Shown here piece after piece: positions 50,784 to 59,815 of a stretch of DNA of 64,000 bases. The stretch spans positions 1 to 64,000 of the forward strand of contig NZ_JALQDG010000036.1 of the NCBI RefSeq assembly GCF_023631325.1. The letters run 5' to 3'. The stretch is from Caballeronia sp. INDeC2 (GTDB lineage Bacteria > Pseudomonadota > Gammaproteobacteria > Burkholderiales > Burkholderiaceae). Below the pieces are notes generated by a model. It had not been told where the DNA came from and made no database searches. It saw nothing but the letters and a program-made list of their open reading frames with translations. Positions within the stretch are counted from its first letter, which is position 1. Each line of letters starts with the position of its first letter. Made by a program: the position numbers and the translations under genes.

Positions 50784-52133
50784 CTAGTGTGCTGCTTTCG
50801 TTTGTGCGTGCGCTTCGTCGGCATGCGTGCGTTGCGCGACGAGAATCGAGATCGCGGCGAGCGTCGCGGGCACGGCGAGCATCGCGAGGATCGCGCCGAA
50901 CTCCCAGCCGAGACCGAGCAGCGCGCCGCCGAACGCGGAACCGAAGATGCTGCCGAAGCGGCCCATGCCGAGCATCCAGCTCACGCCGGTTGCACGCGCG
51001 ACCGTCGGATAGCGGCTCGGCGCGAACGCGTTGAGGCCCGTTTGCGCGCCGCTCATGCAGAAGCCCGCGGCGAACACGAGCACGGCCAGCGACGACGACA
51101 ACGCGCCGATCCACGCGAGCCCGAGCACGCACACCGCGCCACCGAGATACGCCGCGCTGATCACGGGCGCCGGGCGCACCTTGTCCATGATCCAGCCGAC
51201 GATGATCGCGCCGATCGTGCCGCCGATCTGGAACATCGCCGTGACGTTCGCCGCCGACGACACCGTGAGGCCCGCGTCCTTCATCAGCGTCGGCAGCCAG
51301 CCGGTCAGCAGATAGATCACCAGCAGGCCCATGAAATACGTGATCCACAGCGCCGCCGTCATCAGGCCGTAGCCGTGCGAAAACAATACGCCGATGGGCC
51401 TTTTCGTGGGCAGCGGCGGCTCGTTCGATATGAACGTTTCAGTGCCGTCGAAGCGCGCGCCGCACACGCGGCCGAGCACCTTGCCGATACGCGCCGAGGT
51501 CGCGCCACGCACCGCGAGCAGCCGCGCCGATTCGGGCAGCAGCCAGATTTGCAGCGGAATCAGCACGAGCGGCAGCGCGCCGCCGCAGATCAGCACGGAG
51601 CGCCAGCCGTGCGCCGGAATCAACGCGCCCGCGATAAAGCCGATCAGCGCCGAGCCGAGATTGAAGCCCGTGAACATCATCGTGATGAGCAGCGCGCGCT
51701 TGCGTTGCGGCGCGTACTCGGAGAGCAGCGTCGTCGTGTTGGGCATTGCGGCGCCGAGGCCGATGCCCGTCAACACGCGCAGCAACGCCATGCTCGAAGG
51801 CGAAGTCGTGAACGCTGTCGCGATCGTGAACACGCCGAAGAGAAACACCGACGTAATCAGAACCCACTTGCGTCCGATGCGATCAGATGCCGGCCCTGCC
51901 GCGAGCGCGCCGATCACGAGACCGATGGGCGCCGCGCTCATCACGAGGCCGAACGCGGGCCGCGAGATATGCCAGTCCGCGATGATCGATGGCGCGACGA
52001 AGCCCATGATCGCGACATCCATGCCGTCGGCAGTCACGATCAAAAAGCACAGCGCGACCAGCAGCCACTGGTAGGCGGATATAGGACGTTCGTCGATGAA
52101 GCCCTTGATGTCGATGGTTTTACCGATAGTCAT
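50784..52133 (-). CDS. galT: aromatic acid:H+ symporter (AAHS MFS), gallate uptake
   Basis: 449 aa with 12 helices. AAHS-family signature residues appear in helix 1 (LCFLIVTADGMDVAIMGFVA, with the conserved D-G-x-D), then GPASDRIGRKWVLI, and a large central loop. Relatives (PcaK, GalT) import hydroxybenzoates. It lies 25 bases downstream of the gallate dioxygenase gene and carries an AGGAGACAAAC-type ribosome site. Gallate is the expected substrate; the symbol is by context. Confidence 0.8.
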   Translation of the reverse strand: MTIGKTIDIKGFIDERPISAYQWLLVALCFLIVTADGMDVAIMGFVAPSIIADWHISRPAFGLVMSAAPIGLVIGALAAGPASDRIGRKWVLITSVFLFGVFTIATAFTTSPSSMALLRVLTGIGLGAAMPNTTTLLSEYAPQRKRALLITMMFTGFNLGSALIGFIAGALIPAHGWRSVLICGGALPLVLIPLQIWLLPESARLLAVRGATSARIGKVLGRVCGARFDGTETFISNEPPLPTKRPIGVLFSHGYGLMTAALWITYFMGLLVIYLLTGWLPTLMKDAGLTVSSAANVTAMFQIGGTIGAIIVGWIMDKVRPAPVISAAYLGGAVCVLGLAWIGALSSSLAVLVFAAGFCMSGAQTGLNAFAPSRYPTVARATGVSWMLGMGRFGSIFGSAFGGALLGLGWEFGAILAMLAVPATLAAISILVAQRTHADEAHAQTKAAH

Positions 52134-52158
52134 GTTTGTCTCCTGTTCCCTCTTTTAT

Positions 52159-53451
52159 TCAGTTCTTCGCCTTGTCCCAGTCGAGCGTGCCCGCGCCCTT
52201 ACCCGCGACCGAGTACAGCGCGCCCGGCGCATTGCGTGTCTTTTGAAACTGTTCGAGTGTTTCGCCGCGCATCGCGGCATAGATATGCAGGTTCGATACG
52301 CCCGTCACCGCGCCGAGCTTTTCGAGCATGAAAAAGATCACGCCGTAATGAAGCAGGCCGCGCCAGTCGCGCCGGCGAATGAGCTCGCGCTCCTGTTCGG
52401 AAAGACCGGCCGCTTCGAAGCTCGCTTCCTCGTCCTGCTTGAATGCCTCGCGATGCGCGGGTTCGACCATGCGATGCAGATAATCGTTGATGCGATACGC
52501 ACGCACGGCCGTTTCGATCGAGAATGGATAGGTGCCTTCGAGCTTCTCGACATCGGTGAGCTGCACGGCCATCTTCTGCCGATGACGCTCGACGATCGCG
52601 GGCTTGATCTCGCTATCCTCGCCTTCGTAGATGGCAGTCGCGATGCCCGCCATCGACGGCAAATAATAGCTGCGATGCTTGCACACGACATTCGACGACA
52701 ATGCGCCGCGCATCGTGAGCCACATGATCACTTCGGCGCCTTCATAGCCGCCGAGCTTCGCATATTCGGCGATCGTCATGTCCGCGAGCTGTTCGGGATC
52801 GCGCTCGAAGAGATCGAGAAAGCGCGCGTCCCATGCGGTGTCGTTGAAGCCCGCGCGTTCGCCATGCACCTGATGCGAGAGACCGCCCGTCGCGAGAATC
52901 GCGACCTTGATGTCTTCCGGATAACTTTCGATCGCGCGTCGCAGCGCCTGACCGAGCTTGTAGAAGCGGCGCGCGCTCGGCACGGGCAATTGCAGCACGC
53001 CCATTTGCAGCGGCACCAGCTTGACCGGCCATTCGGGCTTGTGCGGACAGAGCATGGAGAGCGGCGAGAAGCAGCCGTGATCGAGCGCCTTGTTCTGGAA
53101 GAATGACATGTCGAATTCGTCGGACATCAGCGACGTGCCGATGTGCGCGGCGAGCGCCGGATGACCCTTGATCGGCGGCAGATCGCGTGCACCGCCGCCT
53201 TCGTCCGCGACGCGCCATTCCGGGCCTACGCCGAGCGCGAACGCGGAATAGTGATCGAAGAAGAACGACGTGACATGGTCGTTGTAGATCGTGACGATGA
53301 CATCGGGCTGCTTTTCCGCGAGCCAGTTCGCGAGCGGCGCGAAGTTCTCGAAGATCGGCGCCCAGACGGGATCGTCGCGCTTGTTCTTGTCGAACGCGAA
53401 ACCGATAGTCGGCGTGTGCGAGGCGGCAATGCCTCCGATGATCCGTGCCAT
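52159..53451 (-). CDS. galA: gallate dioxygenase (extradiol, LigB-LigA fusion)
   Basis: 430 aa. Residues 1 to about 280 are a LigB-type extradiol domain with iron ligands H12 (AASHTPTIGFAF) and H59 (IYNDHVTSFFF), and the catalytic GGLSHQVHG. Residues about 300-420 are a LigA-like domain (YRINDYLHRMVEPAHREAFK). This fusion is the layout of GalA/DesB gallate dioxygenases, in contrast to separate LigA and LigB of protocatechuate 4,5-dioxygenase. It opens the gallate ring to 4-oxalomesaconate. First gene of the operon. No dedicated LysR regulator adjoins it. Confidence 0.85.
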   Translation of the reverse strand: MARIIGGIAASHTPTIGFAFDKNKRDDPVWAPIFENFAPLANWLAEKQPDVIVTIYNDHVTSFFFDHYSAFALGVGPEWRVADEGGGARDLPPIKGHPALAAHIGTSLMSDEFDMSFFQNKALDHGCFSPLSMLCPHKPEWPVKLVPLQMGVLQLPVPSARRFYKLGQALRRAIESYPEDIKVAILATGGLSHQVHGERAGFNDTAWDARFLDLFERDPEQLADMTIAEYAKLGGYEGAEVIMWLTMRGALSSNVVCKHRSYYLPSMAGIATAIYEGEDSEIKPAIVERHRQKMAVQLTDVEKLEGTYPFSIETAVRAYRINDYLHRMVEPAHREAFKQDEEASFEAAGLSEQERELIRRRDWRGLLHYGVIFFMLEKLGAVTGVSNLHIYAAMRGETLEQFQKTRNAPGALYSVAGKGAGTLDWDKAKN

Positions 53452-53742
53452 GTGCGCTACTCCTTCAGAATGCTTGACCGAGCGGGCTTGCTTTAAGGAA
53501 ACTGAAGCCGAAGGGTAGCGAGGAAGGCGGCGTGCACGGTACTACGCGTAAACCAGCATTCAGCTTTTGTGGATGGGGGTTTGGTGCGTCGGGAGCTTGG
53601 TGGGATGGGCGCGGCGGGACGTGCGGCGGGTAACTGCCGTCGATATGGCGATAAATAAAACTGATGGTGTGTGAAGCAGGACGCAAGATCGGCAGGTCTG
53701 TGAGGGGATGCGTGGAACGCTACCTCTTGCGGAGCGCATCCC

Positions 53743-54117
53743 ATGCTTCCCGATCTCTACCGCGGCTACATCGCCTGTCTGAACGCGCAAGACTGGCGCA
53801 ATCTCGGCACATACGTTCACGACGCGCTGCATTACAACGGCCGTGCGCTGACACTCGACGATTATCGCGAGATGCTGAAAAAGGACTTCCGCGAAATCCC
53901 CGATCTCTTCTTCGATATTCAACTGCTGATCGAAGCGCCGTCGCGCATCGCTTGCCGTTTGCGTTTCGAGTGCTCGCCGAAAGCGGAATTCATGGGACTG
54001 CGCATCGACGGAAAGCGCGTCGAGTTCTGCGAGAACGTCTTCTATGAATTCCGCGAAGGGAAAATCGACAACGTCTGGTCCGTGATCGACAAAGCTGCGA
54101 TCGAAGCGCAGCTCTAA
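53743..54117 (+). CDS. SnoaL-like ester cyclase/NTF2-fold protein
   Basis: 124 aa. The pattern LYRGYIACLNAQDWRNLGTY, then GLRIDGKRVEFCENVFYEFR and GKIDNVWSVIDK, fits the SnoaL-like polyketide-cyclase family with an NTF2-like fold. Such small proteins are enzymes or binding proteins of unknown substrate. It stands alone between the gallate operon and the ABC operon. Its stop overlaps the stop of the convergent ATPase gene by 4 bases. Confidence 0.7.
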   Translation: MLPDLYRGYIACLNAQDWRNLGTYVHDALHYNGRALTLDDYREMLKKDFREIPDLFFDIQLLIEAPSRIACRLRFECSPKAEFMGLRIDGKRVEFCENVFYEFREGKIDNVWSVIDKAAIEAQL

Positions 54118-54884
54118 GCAGCGTCCGTGAAGAACGTATCGACGATATCGTCACGCAAACGCGCGACCTCGCGATCCCCCACCTTGCGCGGCCTCGCCAG
54201 CCCCACGTCGATCACTTCGCCGATCCGACCAGGCCGCGCCTGCATCACCACGATGCGATCCGAAAGCAGCACGGCTTCTTCCACATCGTGCGTGACGAGC
54301 ACCATCGTAATCCGCTCACGCTCCCATATGCGCTGCAATTCGAGTTGCAAGCGACTGCGCGTCAGCGCATCGAGCGCGCCGAACGGTTCATCGAGCAGCA
54401 GCAATCGTGGCCGATTGACGAGCCCGCGCGCAATCGCCACACGCTGCGCCATCCCGCCCGACAACTGATGCGGATAATGCCGCTCATACCCTGTCAGCCC
54501 GACCAGCTCGATATGCTCCGCCACCGCGCGCGCCTTCTGCGCTTTCGACAGCGGCGCATTGCGCAACGCAACGGCCACGTTCTGCGCGACATCGAGCCAC
54601 GGAAACAGCCGATGATCCTGAAACACGATTCCGCGCGACAGATCGGTCGTCACGACGCGCTCGCCGTCGAACTCGATCTCGCCTTCATGATCGCCGTCCA
54701 GCCCCGCGATGAGCCGCAGCAACGTCGACTTGCCGCATCCGCTCGCCCCGACGATGCTCACGAACTCGCCGCTCGCAATCGACAAGTCGATGCGATCGAG
54801 CACCGGTGGCGCCGCATCGTCGTTAAAGCGCTTGCTCACGTGCCGCAGCGTGAGGCCGTTGTCCTGTTCGATCACCGTCGTCAT
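54114..54884 (-). CDS. ABC transporter ATPase (SsuB/TauB type)
   Basis: 256 aa from the ATG at 54884 (GAGGAGAATCG). Walker A GASGCGKST, Q-loop VFQDHRLFPW, signature LSGGMAQRVAIARG, Walker B LLLLDEPFGALD and H-loop VTHDVEEA are all intact. It energises the two membrane proteins encoded just upstream. The family handles sulfonates, taurine, sulfate esters or nitrate; the TauD-like gene in the operon favours an organosulfur compound. Confidence 0.9.
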   Translation of the reverse strand: MTTVIEQDNGLTLRHVSKRFNDDAAPPVLDRIDLSIASGEFVSIVGASGCGKSTLLRLIAGLDGDHEGEIEFDGERVVTTDLSRGIVFQDHRLFPWLDVAQNVAVALRNAPLSKAQKARAVAEHIELVGLTGYERHYPHQLSGGMAQRVAIARGLVNRPRLLLLDEPFGALDALTRSRLQLELQRIWERERITMVLVTHDVEEAVLLSDRIVVMQARPGRIGEVIDVGLARPRKVGDREVARLRDDIVDTFFTDAA

Positions 54885-54897
54885 TATTCGATTCTCC

Positions 54898-55677
54898 TCA
54901 AGCGCGCGACGTGTCGAACCAGCGCCGCTGCACGCCGCGCGCCAACGCATTCAGCGCCCACCCCGTCAAACCGACCACGATCACGCCGAACACGACGAGA
55001 TCCATGCGGAACTGCTCGCTGCCATCGACGAGCGTATTGCCGATCCCGCTGCCCGCTACGAGCAGATACTCCGCGCCGAGCGTCGCGAGCCACGAATAGA
55101 TGAGCGCGAGATACACGCCCGTGAAGATCGAAGGCAACGCGGCGGGCAACACCACGTACGCCAGCGTCTGCAACCTGCCATAGCGATACGCGCGCGCGAC
55201 ATCGAGCCAATCGGCGGGCACGGCACGAATGCCGTCGCTCGTGTGCATCACGACCGGCACGAGCGCCGCGAGCGAGAGGAACACGACCTTCGCGACATCG
55301 CCCAGACCGAACCAGACGGAGATCAACGGAATCCACGCGAACAGCGACACTTGCTTGAACGTGTTGAAGCTCGGCGCGATCGCGCGATTCGCGAGCTTCG
55401 AGATGCCGAGCAACGCGCCGAGCGCAAGGCCCAGGCTCGTGCCGATCGCAAATCCCGTCAACTCGCGCGCAAGCGATGCGGACAACGCGCGCACGAGCGC
55501 ACCGCTTCGAACCTGCTCGACGGCGGTATCCCAGACTTGCGCGGGCGAGACCATCACGCCGTGCCCGACTTGCGCGCCGCGCGACACGAACCACCATACG
55601 GCGAGCGCGGCGATCGGCAGCACGAGGCCGCGCCACGATCCTTTGACTGTTCCCGCTTCCCAATCCAGAGTCGACAT
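54898..55677 (-). CDS. ABC transporter permease (SsuC/TauC type), second permease
   Basis: 259 aa from the ATG at 55677 (GAGGATCAAC). About six helices, with the ATPase-contacting EAA loop in DVARAYRYGRLQTLAYVVLP and LPSIFTGVYLALIYSW after it. It is not identical to the preceding permease, so the transporter probably uses a heterodimeric membrane domain. Cotranscribed with the ATPase (13-base gap). Confidence 0.85.
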   Translation of the reverse strand: MSTLDWEAGTVKGSWRGLVLPIAALAVWWFVSRGAQVGHGVMVSPAQVWDTAVEQVRSGALVRALSASLARELTGFAIGTSLGLALGALLGISKLANRAIAPSFNTFKQVSLFAWIPLISVWFGLGDVAKVVFLSLAALVPVVMHTSDGIRAVPADWLDVARAYRYGRLQTLAYVVLPAALPSIFTGVYLALIYSWLATLGAEYLLVAGSGIGNTLVDGSEQFRMDLVVFGVIVVGLTGWALNALARGVQRRWFDTSRA

Positions 55678-55687
55678 GTGTTGATCC

Positions 55688-56512
55688 TCAAACGGAGCGG
55701 CCGCGCTGAAGCCTGCGCTCGAACACATTGAGCAGGCGATCGGCCACATAACCGATTGCACCGACGATCAGCACCGCGGCCAGCACGAGATCGAGTTGAA
55801 AAAGCTGCCGCCCATACACGATCAGATAACCCAGCCCTTCCGACGACGCCACGAGTTCGACGACGACGAGCGTCAGCCACGCCTTCGTGAACGCGAGCCG
55901 CACGCCGGTGCCGATGACCGGAATCGCCGAAGGCAAGGTCACGCGCGCGATCGCCTGCCAGCGCGAATAGCGATACACGGCCGCAACTTCCTGCAATGCG
56001 CGCGGCGTGCCGCGAAAGCCTTGCAACGTGGACAGCGTGACGGGCACGAGCGCCGCATGTCCGATCAACAGATACTTCAGCGGCTCGCCGATACCGACGA
56101 CGATCATCAGAAACGGCAGCCACCCGAGCACGGGCACCTGCACGATCGCATTGAAGCTCGGCAGCACGTAAGCCTCGAGCGTGCGCGACAGGCCCAACAA
56201 CCCGCCCAGCAAGATACCGAGCGCCACGCCGCCGCCGAAGCCCACGGCAACACGCGTCATGCTGGCGGACACATGCATCCATAACTCGCCGCTTTTAACG
56301 AGCGCGCCGAGCGTTTCGAACACGAGCGCGGGCGGCGGCAACACTTGCGCGGAAATCCAGCCGTAGCGCGAGCCCATCATCCAAAGCAAGGCCAGAGCGA
56401 TGGGCACGAGCCACGGCAACGCGGTCCAGCCGATCGAGCGCAACATATCGGTCGACCACGTCCCGCGCGCGCGATACGCGGGCAAAAACACACGCGTCAG
56501 GACATTGGCCAT
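55688..56512 (-). CDS. ABC transporter permease (SsuC/TauC type), first permease
   Basis: 274 aa. Six helices; the EAA loop is EVAAVYRYSRWQAIARVTLP. It starts one base after the binding-protein stop (TAG-ATG), implying coupling. It is paralogous to the next gene, and both keep a complete EAA loop, so both should function. Confidence 0.85.
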   Translation of the reverse strand: MANVLTRVFLPAYRARGTWSTDMLRSIGWTALPWLVPIALALLWMMGSRYGWISAQVLPPPALVFETLGALVKSGELWMHVSASMTRVAVGFGGGVALGILLGGLLGLSRTLEAYVLPSFNAIVQVPVLGWLPFLMIVVGIGEPLKYLLIGHAALVPVTLSTLQGFRGTPRALQEVAAVYRYSRWQAIARVTLPSAIPVIGTGVRLAFTKAWLTLVVVELVASSEGLGYLIVYGRQLFQLDLVLAAVLIVGAIGYVADRLLNVFERRLQRGRSV

Positions 56513-57598
56513 CTAACGATTCTCCGCGAGACGTTCGCCGGAAGGCTTGCCCGATGCATCGAAACGCGGCCAGTACGCTTCGAGCTTCAGCGACTTCAAT
56601 GCCTGATCGAGATACTTCGGCTCGAACCATCCATTCACGCTGACGGGCTGGCGGATGAGGTTCAAACGCAGCGCATCGTCGGCGACAGCCTGATAGCGCG
56701 CGACGAGAAACGGATCGATGAGGGGCGAATTGCGATCCTTCAACGGCTGATTCGCATACTCCGATGCCCACGATTCAGCCGGAATACCGCTCTTCGACCA
56801 CAGGGCGAAGAGCGCGTTGCGGTTCGCTTCGTCGGACGACCAGTACGCCGCCTGAACGACCGCGGTCACGACCTTCTGCACGGTATCGGGATGCGCGTTT
56901 TCGTAGTCGTCGAGCACGAGCAGATGCGCCTGTCGCGTGAGCTGCAAGCCATCGTCGCGCGATGCATAGACGATCTTCGCAAGCCCTTGACGTTGCAGCT
57001 TGAAGAGCGAGTAGTCGAGGAACACCGCATCGACGCCCTTCGATGCGAGCGCGGCCTGTGCAGCAGCGGTATCGAGATTGATCACGCGCAGATCGCGCTC
57101 GGTGAGGCCGTTTTGCTTGAGCACGTTATCGGCGACGAGTTGCAGATTCGTCCCGCGAAAGATGGCGACGCGCTTGCCCTTGAGATCCTTCACGCTCTTG
57201 ATGTCGGAATCGGGCGGCACGGCAAGATAGACGCCCGCGCGCACGTTCGACGCCACCAGCAGATGCGTCTTCAAACCGTTCGCGCGGCCGATCACGGCAG
57301 GCAGATCGCCCTGATACGCGAAGTCGATCTGCTTGTTCGCGAGCGCTTCGTTCACGGCCGGTCCCGCGCCTTTGAAGAAGATCCATTCGACCTTCAGTTG
57401 CTCGGGCCGCAACGCATCCTCGACACGATGCTGCAACTGTGCGGTCGCGGCCGGTGAGCCGCCGAAGGTCGGCGGATCGCCCGTGCCTTGCTGCGCGACG
57501 CCGATGCGCACCACGGCCGGATCGGCGGCATGCGCAGGACCGATGAGCGCGGCGAACAACGCCGCCGCGCCGGCGAAGAGCTTGAATCGTAGTGTCAT
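56513..57598 (-). CDS. ABC substrate-binding protein (SsuA/NrtA/TauA family)
   Basis: 361 aa from the ATG at 57598. A Sec signal peptide (MTLRFKLFAGAAALFAALIG, cleavage after PAHA) places it in the periplasm. SsuA-type motifs: VRIGVAQQGT, KVEWIFFKGAGPAVNEAL, DFAYQGDLPAVIGRANGL and VKDLKGKRVAIFRGTN. It binds the substrate delivered to the two permeases, probably an alkanesulfonate or sulfate ester. The ribosome site is weak; start chosen from the signal peptide. Confidence 0.85.
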   Translation of the reverse strand: MTLRFKLFAGAAALFAALIGPAHAADPAVVRIGVAQQGTGDPPTFGGSPAATAQLQHRVEDALRPEQLKVEWIFFKGAGPAVNEALANKQIDFAYQGDLPAVIGRANGLKTHLLVASNVRAGVYLAVPPDSDIKSVKDLKGKRVAIFRGTNLQLVADNVLKQNGLTERDLRVINLDTAAAQAALASKGVDAVFLDYSLFKLQRQGLAKIVYASRDDGLQLTRQAHLLVLDDYENAHPDTVQKVVTAVVQAAYWSSDEANRNALFALWSKSGIPAESWASEYANQPLKDRNSPLIDPFLVARYQAVADDALRLNLIRQPVSVNGWFEPKYLDQALKSLKLEAYWPRFDASGKPSGERLAENR

Positions 57599-57638
57599 CG
57601 TGCTAACGAGAAAGAGTGGAGAGCGAAAGCGAAGCGCG

Positions 57639-58577
57639 TCAGACCGTGCGCGTTTCCTGCCTGACGATGCGGCTCCTGCATCCGTCGATGCCCACGGGCA
57701 CATCGCCATGCACGGTCGCGCGACGCACGACGCGATGCGCATCGCCATAATCGGCCACTGCATAGTGCTGGGTCGCGCGGTTGTCCCAGATCGCGACATC
57801 GCCCTGCGTCCAGCGCCAGCGCACGGTGTTCTCCAGACGGGTGACGTGATCGTGGAACAGCTCGATCAGGCGATCCGAATCGCGCTGCGACAGGCCGATG
57901 AAGCGCTGCACGAAGTGCCCCAGCACGAGCGTGCGCTCACCCGTTTCGGGATGCACGCGCACGACCGGATGCTCGGTTTCGTAGAGCGTCGAAGTGAACT
58001 GCTTGCGATACTCGCGCTCGGTTTCCGTGTCGGGCACATGACGTGTCGCGGCATAGTCGTAGGTATTCGAATGCAGCGCCCACAGCTTGTCGGCGAGATC
58101 GCGCAACGCTTCGGGCAGATTCGCGTATGCGGCGGCGGTGTTGGCCCACACCGTGTCCCCGCCCGCGGGTGGAATCACCACGCCGCGCAGAATCGAGATC
58201 TTCGGATAGGCATCGACGAACGTGACGTCCGTATGCCACGAGTTCGCGCGCGTGCCGTGCTTCGAATCGAGTTCGAGCAGACGGCTGCCGCTCGAAAGCG
58301 ACGGCACCGTCGGATGCGCGACGGTCTCGCCGAAGCGCGCGGCGAAGGCTTCCTGCGCGGCGTCGTCGAGATGCGACTGGCCGCGGAAGAACAGCACCTT
58401 ATGTTCGAGCAACGCCTGATTGATCGCGGCGATCGCGGCGTCCTCAAGATCGGGGGAAAGCGTCACGCCGCGCACTTCGGCACCGATGCGCCCGCCGATC
58501 GGGCGCACCTGGAACGGTTCATTCGACGTGACGGCTTGAAGCGAGGACTCGGCGGCGAGCGTGGGGATATCGGACAT
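57639..58577 (-). CDS. TauD/AtsK-type Fe(II)/2-oxoglutarate dioxygenase
   Basis: 312 aa from the ATG at 58577 (CGGAGATTTTC). The TauD fold has the iron motif H115-x-D117 (SWHTDVTFVDAYPK) and a distal His/Arg region in RWTQGDVAIWDNRATQHYAV. It starts RPIGGRIGAEVRGVTLSPDL like taurine dioxygenase and alkylsulfatase AtsK. It releases sulfite or sulfate from the imported compound using 2-oxoglutarate and oxygen. First gene of the five-gene unit. Taurine versus sulfate ester cannot be decided. Confidence 0.85.
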   Translation of the reverse strand: MSDIPTLAAESSLQAVTSNEPFQVRPIGGRIGAEVRGVTLSPDLEDAAIAAINQALLEHKVLFFRGQSHLDDAAQEAFAARFGETVAHPTVPSLSSGSRLLELDSKHGTRANSWHTDVTFVDAYPKISILRGVVIPPAGGDTVWANTAAAYANLPEALRDLADKLWALHSNTYDYAATRHVPDTETEREYRKQFTSTLYETEHPVVRVHPETGERTLVLGHFVQRFIGLSQRDSDRLIELFHDHVTRLENTVRWRWTQGDVAIWDNRATQHYAVADYGDAHRVVRRATVHGDVPVGIDGCRSRIVRQETRTV

Positions 58578-58694
58578 CGAAAATCTCCGTTGGTATGCGT
58601 TTGTCGGATGCAGGCCGCAGTGAATGCGACGGAAACATTGAAGCATCGACAGGACGCCCGACCAACGAAGCGTTTCGACTAAGCTTTACATCGA

Positions 58695-59786
58695 TCAGCG
58701 AGATATGTATTGCTGCAGGTCCGCGATGCTTTGCTGAAGTTCCGCCCGCAGCCGCTCCATCAGTTCGGCTGCGGGAAGCTCGCGCACTAGCGCGGCGGCT
58801 TGCCCCGCCCATTGCGCGCCGTAACCGAATTCGCCCTTCGCTTTGGCGGCCGCGTGCAGCGACTTGCCCGCATCGTACGTGATGGGATAGGCGGGAATCG
58901 CGCTCGCCTGCGCGCCGCGCCCCAATTCGGTGAACTTGTTGACGAGGCCGCGCGCGTCGCGGCCCGAGATAGCAGCGGTGAATGTCGTGCGGTTCGCGGC
59001 ATCACTGAGAATGGCGCGACGATATCCTTCATCGATCGACGTCTCCGTGCACGGCACGAACGCCGTGCCGAGTTGCGCCGCCTGCGCGCCGAGCGCCAGC
59101 GCCGCGGCGATGCCCGCGCCATCCATGATGCCGCCCGTCGCGATCACCGGCACGTCGAATCTGCTTGCGAGAAGGCGCGTCAGCGCGAAGGTGCCGAGGT
59201 TGTCGTCGTCGGCTCGCGGATCGAAGACGCCGCGATGTCCGCCCGCCTCGATGCCCTGCGCAACGATCGCATCCATGCCCGCTGCGACGAGCTGTTCGGC
59301 CTCCCGAACGTTAGTTGCGGACGCAATCAGTTTGATGCCGGCCTTACGCAACGCATCGATATAGTCTTTCGACGGCAAGCCGAAGTGAAAGCTCACGATA
59401 GCCGGCTTCTCGTCGACGAAGACTTCGAGCATCGCCTCGTCGACGACGAAACTCGTATAGATCTCGCTCAGCTTTGCGGGCGGCGTCGCGCCGTATTGTG
59501 CGAACACGGGCGCGAGCCATTCGGTCCAGGCCTTCTCGACGGCTTCATCGGCGCTGGCGGGCGCATGACAGAAGACGTTGATGTTGAACGGCTTGCCGGT
59601 GAGCTCGCGCGTCTCGCGGATCACCTTGCGCGCGCCTTGCGCGTTCATCGCGCCGACGCCGAGCGAGCCGAGCCCGCCCGCATTCGATACGGCCGCCGCG
59701 AGCGCGGGCGTGCTCACGCCGGCCATCGGCGCCTGAATGATCGGCGTGTCGATGCCGAGTAACGATGTCAATGCGTTCTTGCTCAT
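58695..59786 (-). CDS. nitronate monooxygenase (NMO class, FMN-dependent)
   Basis: 363 aa from the ATG at 59786 (AAAGGACGC). FMN barrel with TPIIQAPMAGVSTPALAAAV, VAQGIEAGGHRGVFDP (active His in the GGHRG context), PVIATGGIMDGAGIAAAL, GAQAAQLGTAFVPCTET. It oxidises toxic propionate-3-nitronate or nitroalkanes. It is 29 bases downstream of, and co-oriented with, a LysR gene, so the regulator and enzyme may be cotranscribed. Confidence 0.85.
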   Translation of the reverse strand: MSKNALTSLLGIDTPIIQAPMAGVSTPALAAAVSNAGGLGSLGVGAMNAQGARKVIRETRELTGKPFNINVFCHAPASADEAVEKAWTEWLAPVFAQYGATPPAKLSEIYTSFVVDEAMLEVFVDEKPAIVSFHFGLPSKDYIDALRKAGIKLIASATNVREAEQLVAAGMDAIVAQGIEAGGHRGVFDPRADDDNLGTFALTRLLASRFDVPVIATGGIMDGAGIAAALALGAQAAQLGTAFVPCTETSIDEGYRRAILSDAANRTTFTAAISGRDARGLVNKFTELGRGAQASAIPAYPITYDAGKSLHAAAKAKGEFGYGAQWAGQAAALVRELPAAELMERLRAELQQSIADLQQYISR

Positions 59787-59815
59787 GGATGTGCGTCCTT
59801 TAAACATTGCATGAT

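Noticed and set aside
52159..53451. Protocatechuate 4,5-dioxygenase as the identity of the extradiol enzyme
   Set aside because: LigA-like and LigB-like parts are fused in one 430-aa chain, the layout of gallate dioxygenases. Biochemical overlap is still possible.
53452..53742. Short minus-strand frames between the gallate dioxygenase and SnoaL genes
   Set aside because: Proline/histidine-rich, no ribosome site, no domain; treated as intergenic DNA carrying the gallate operon promoter.
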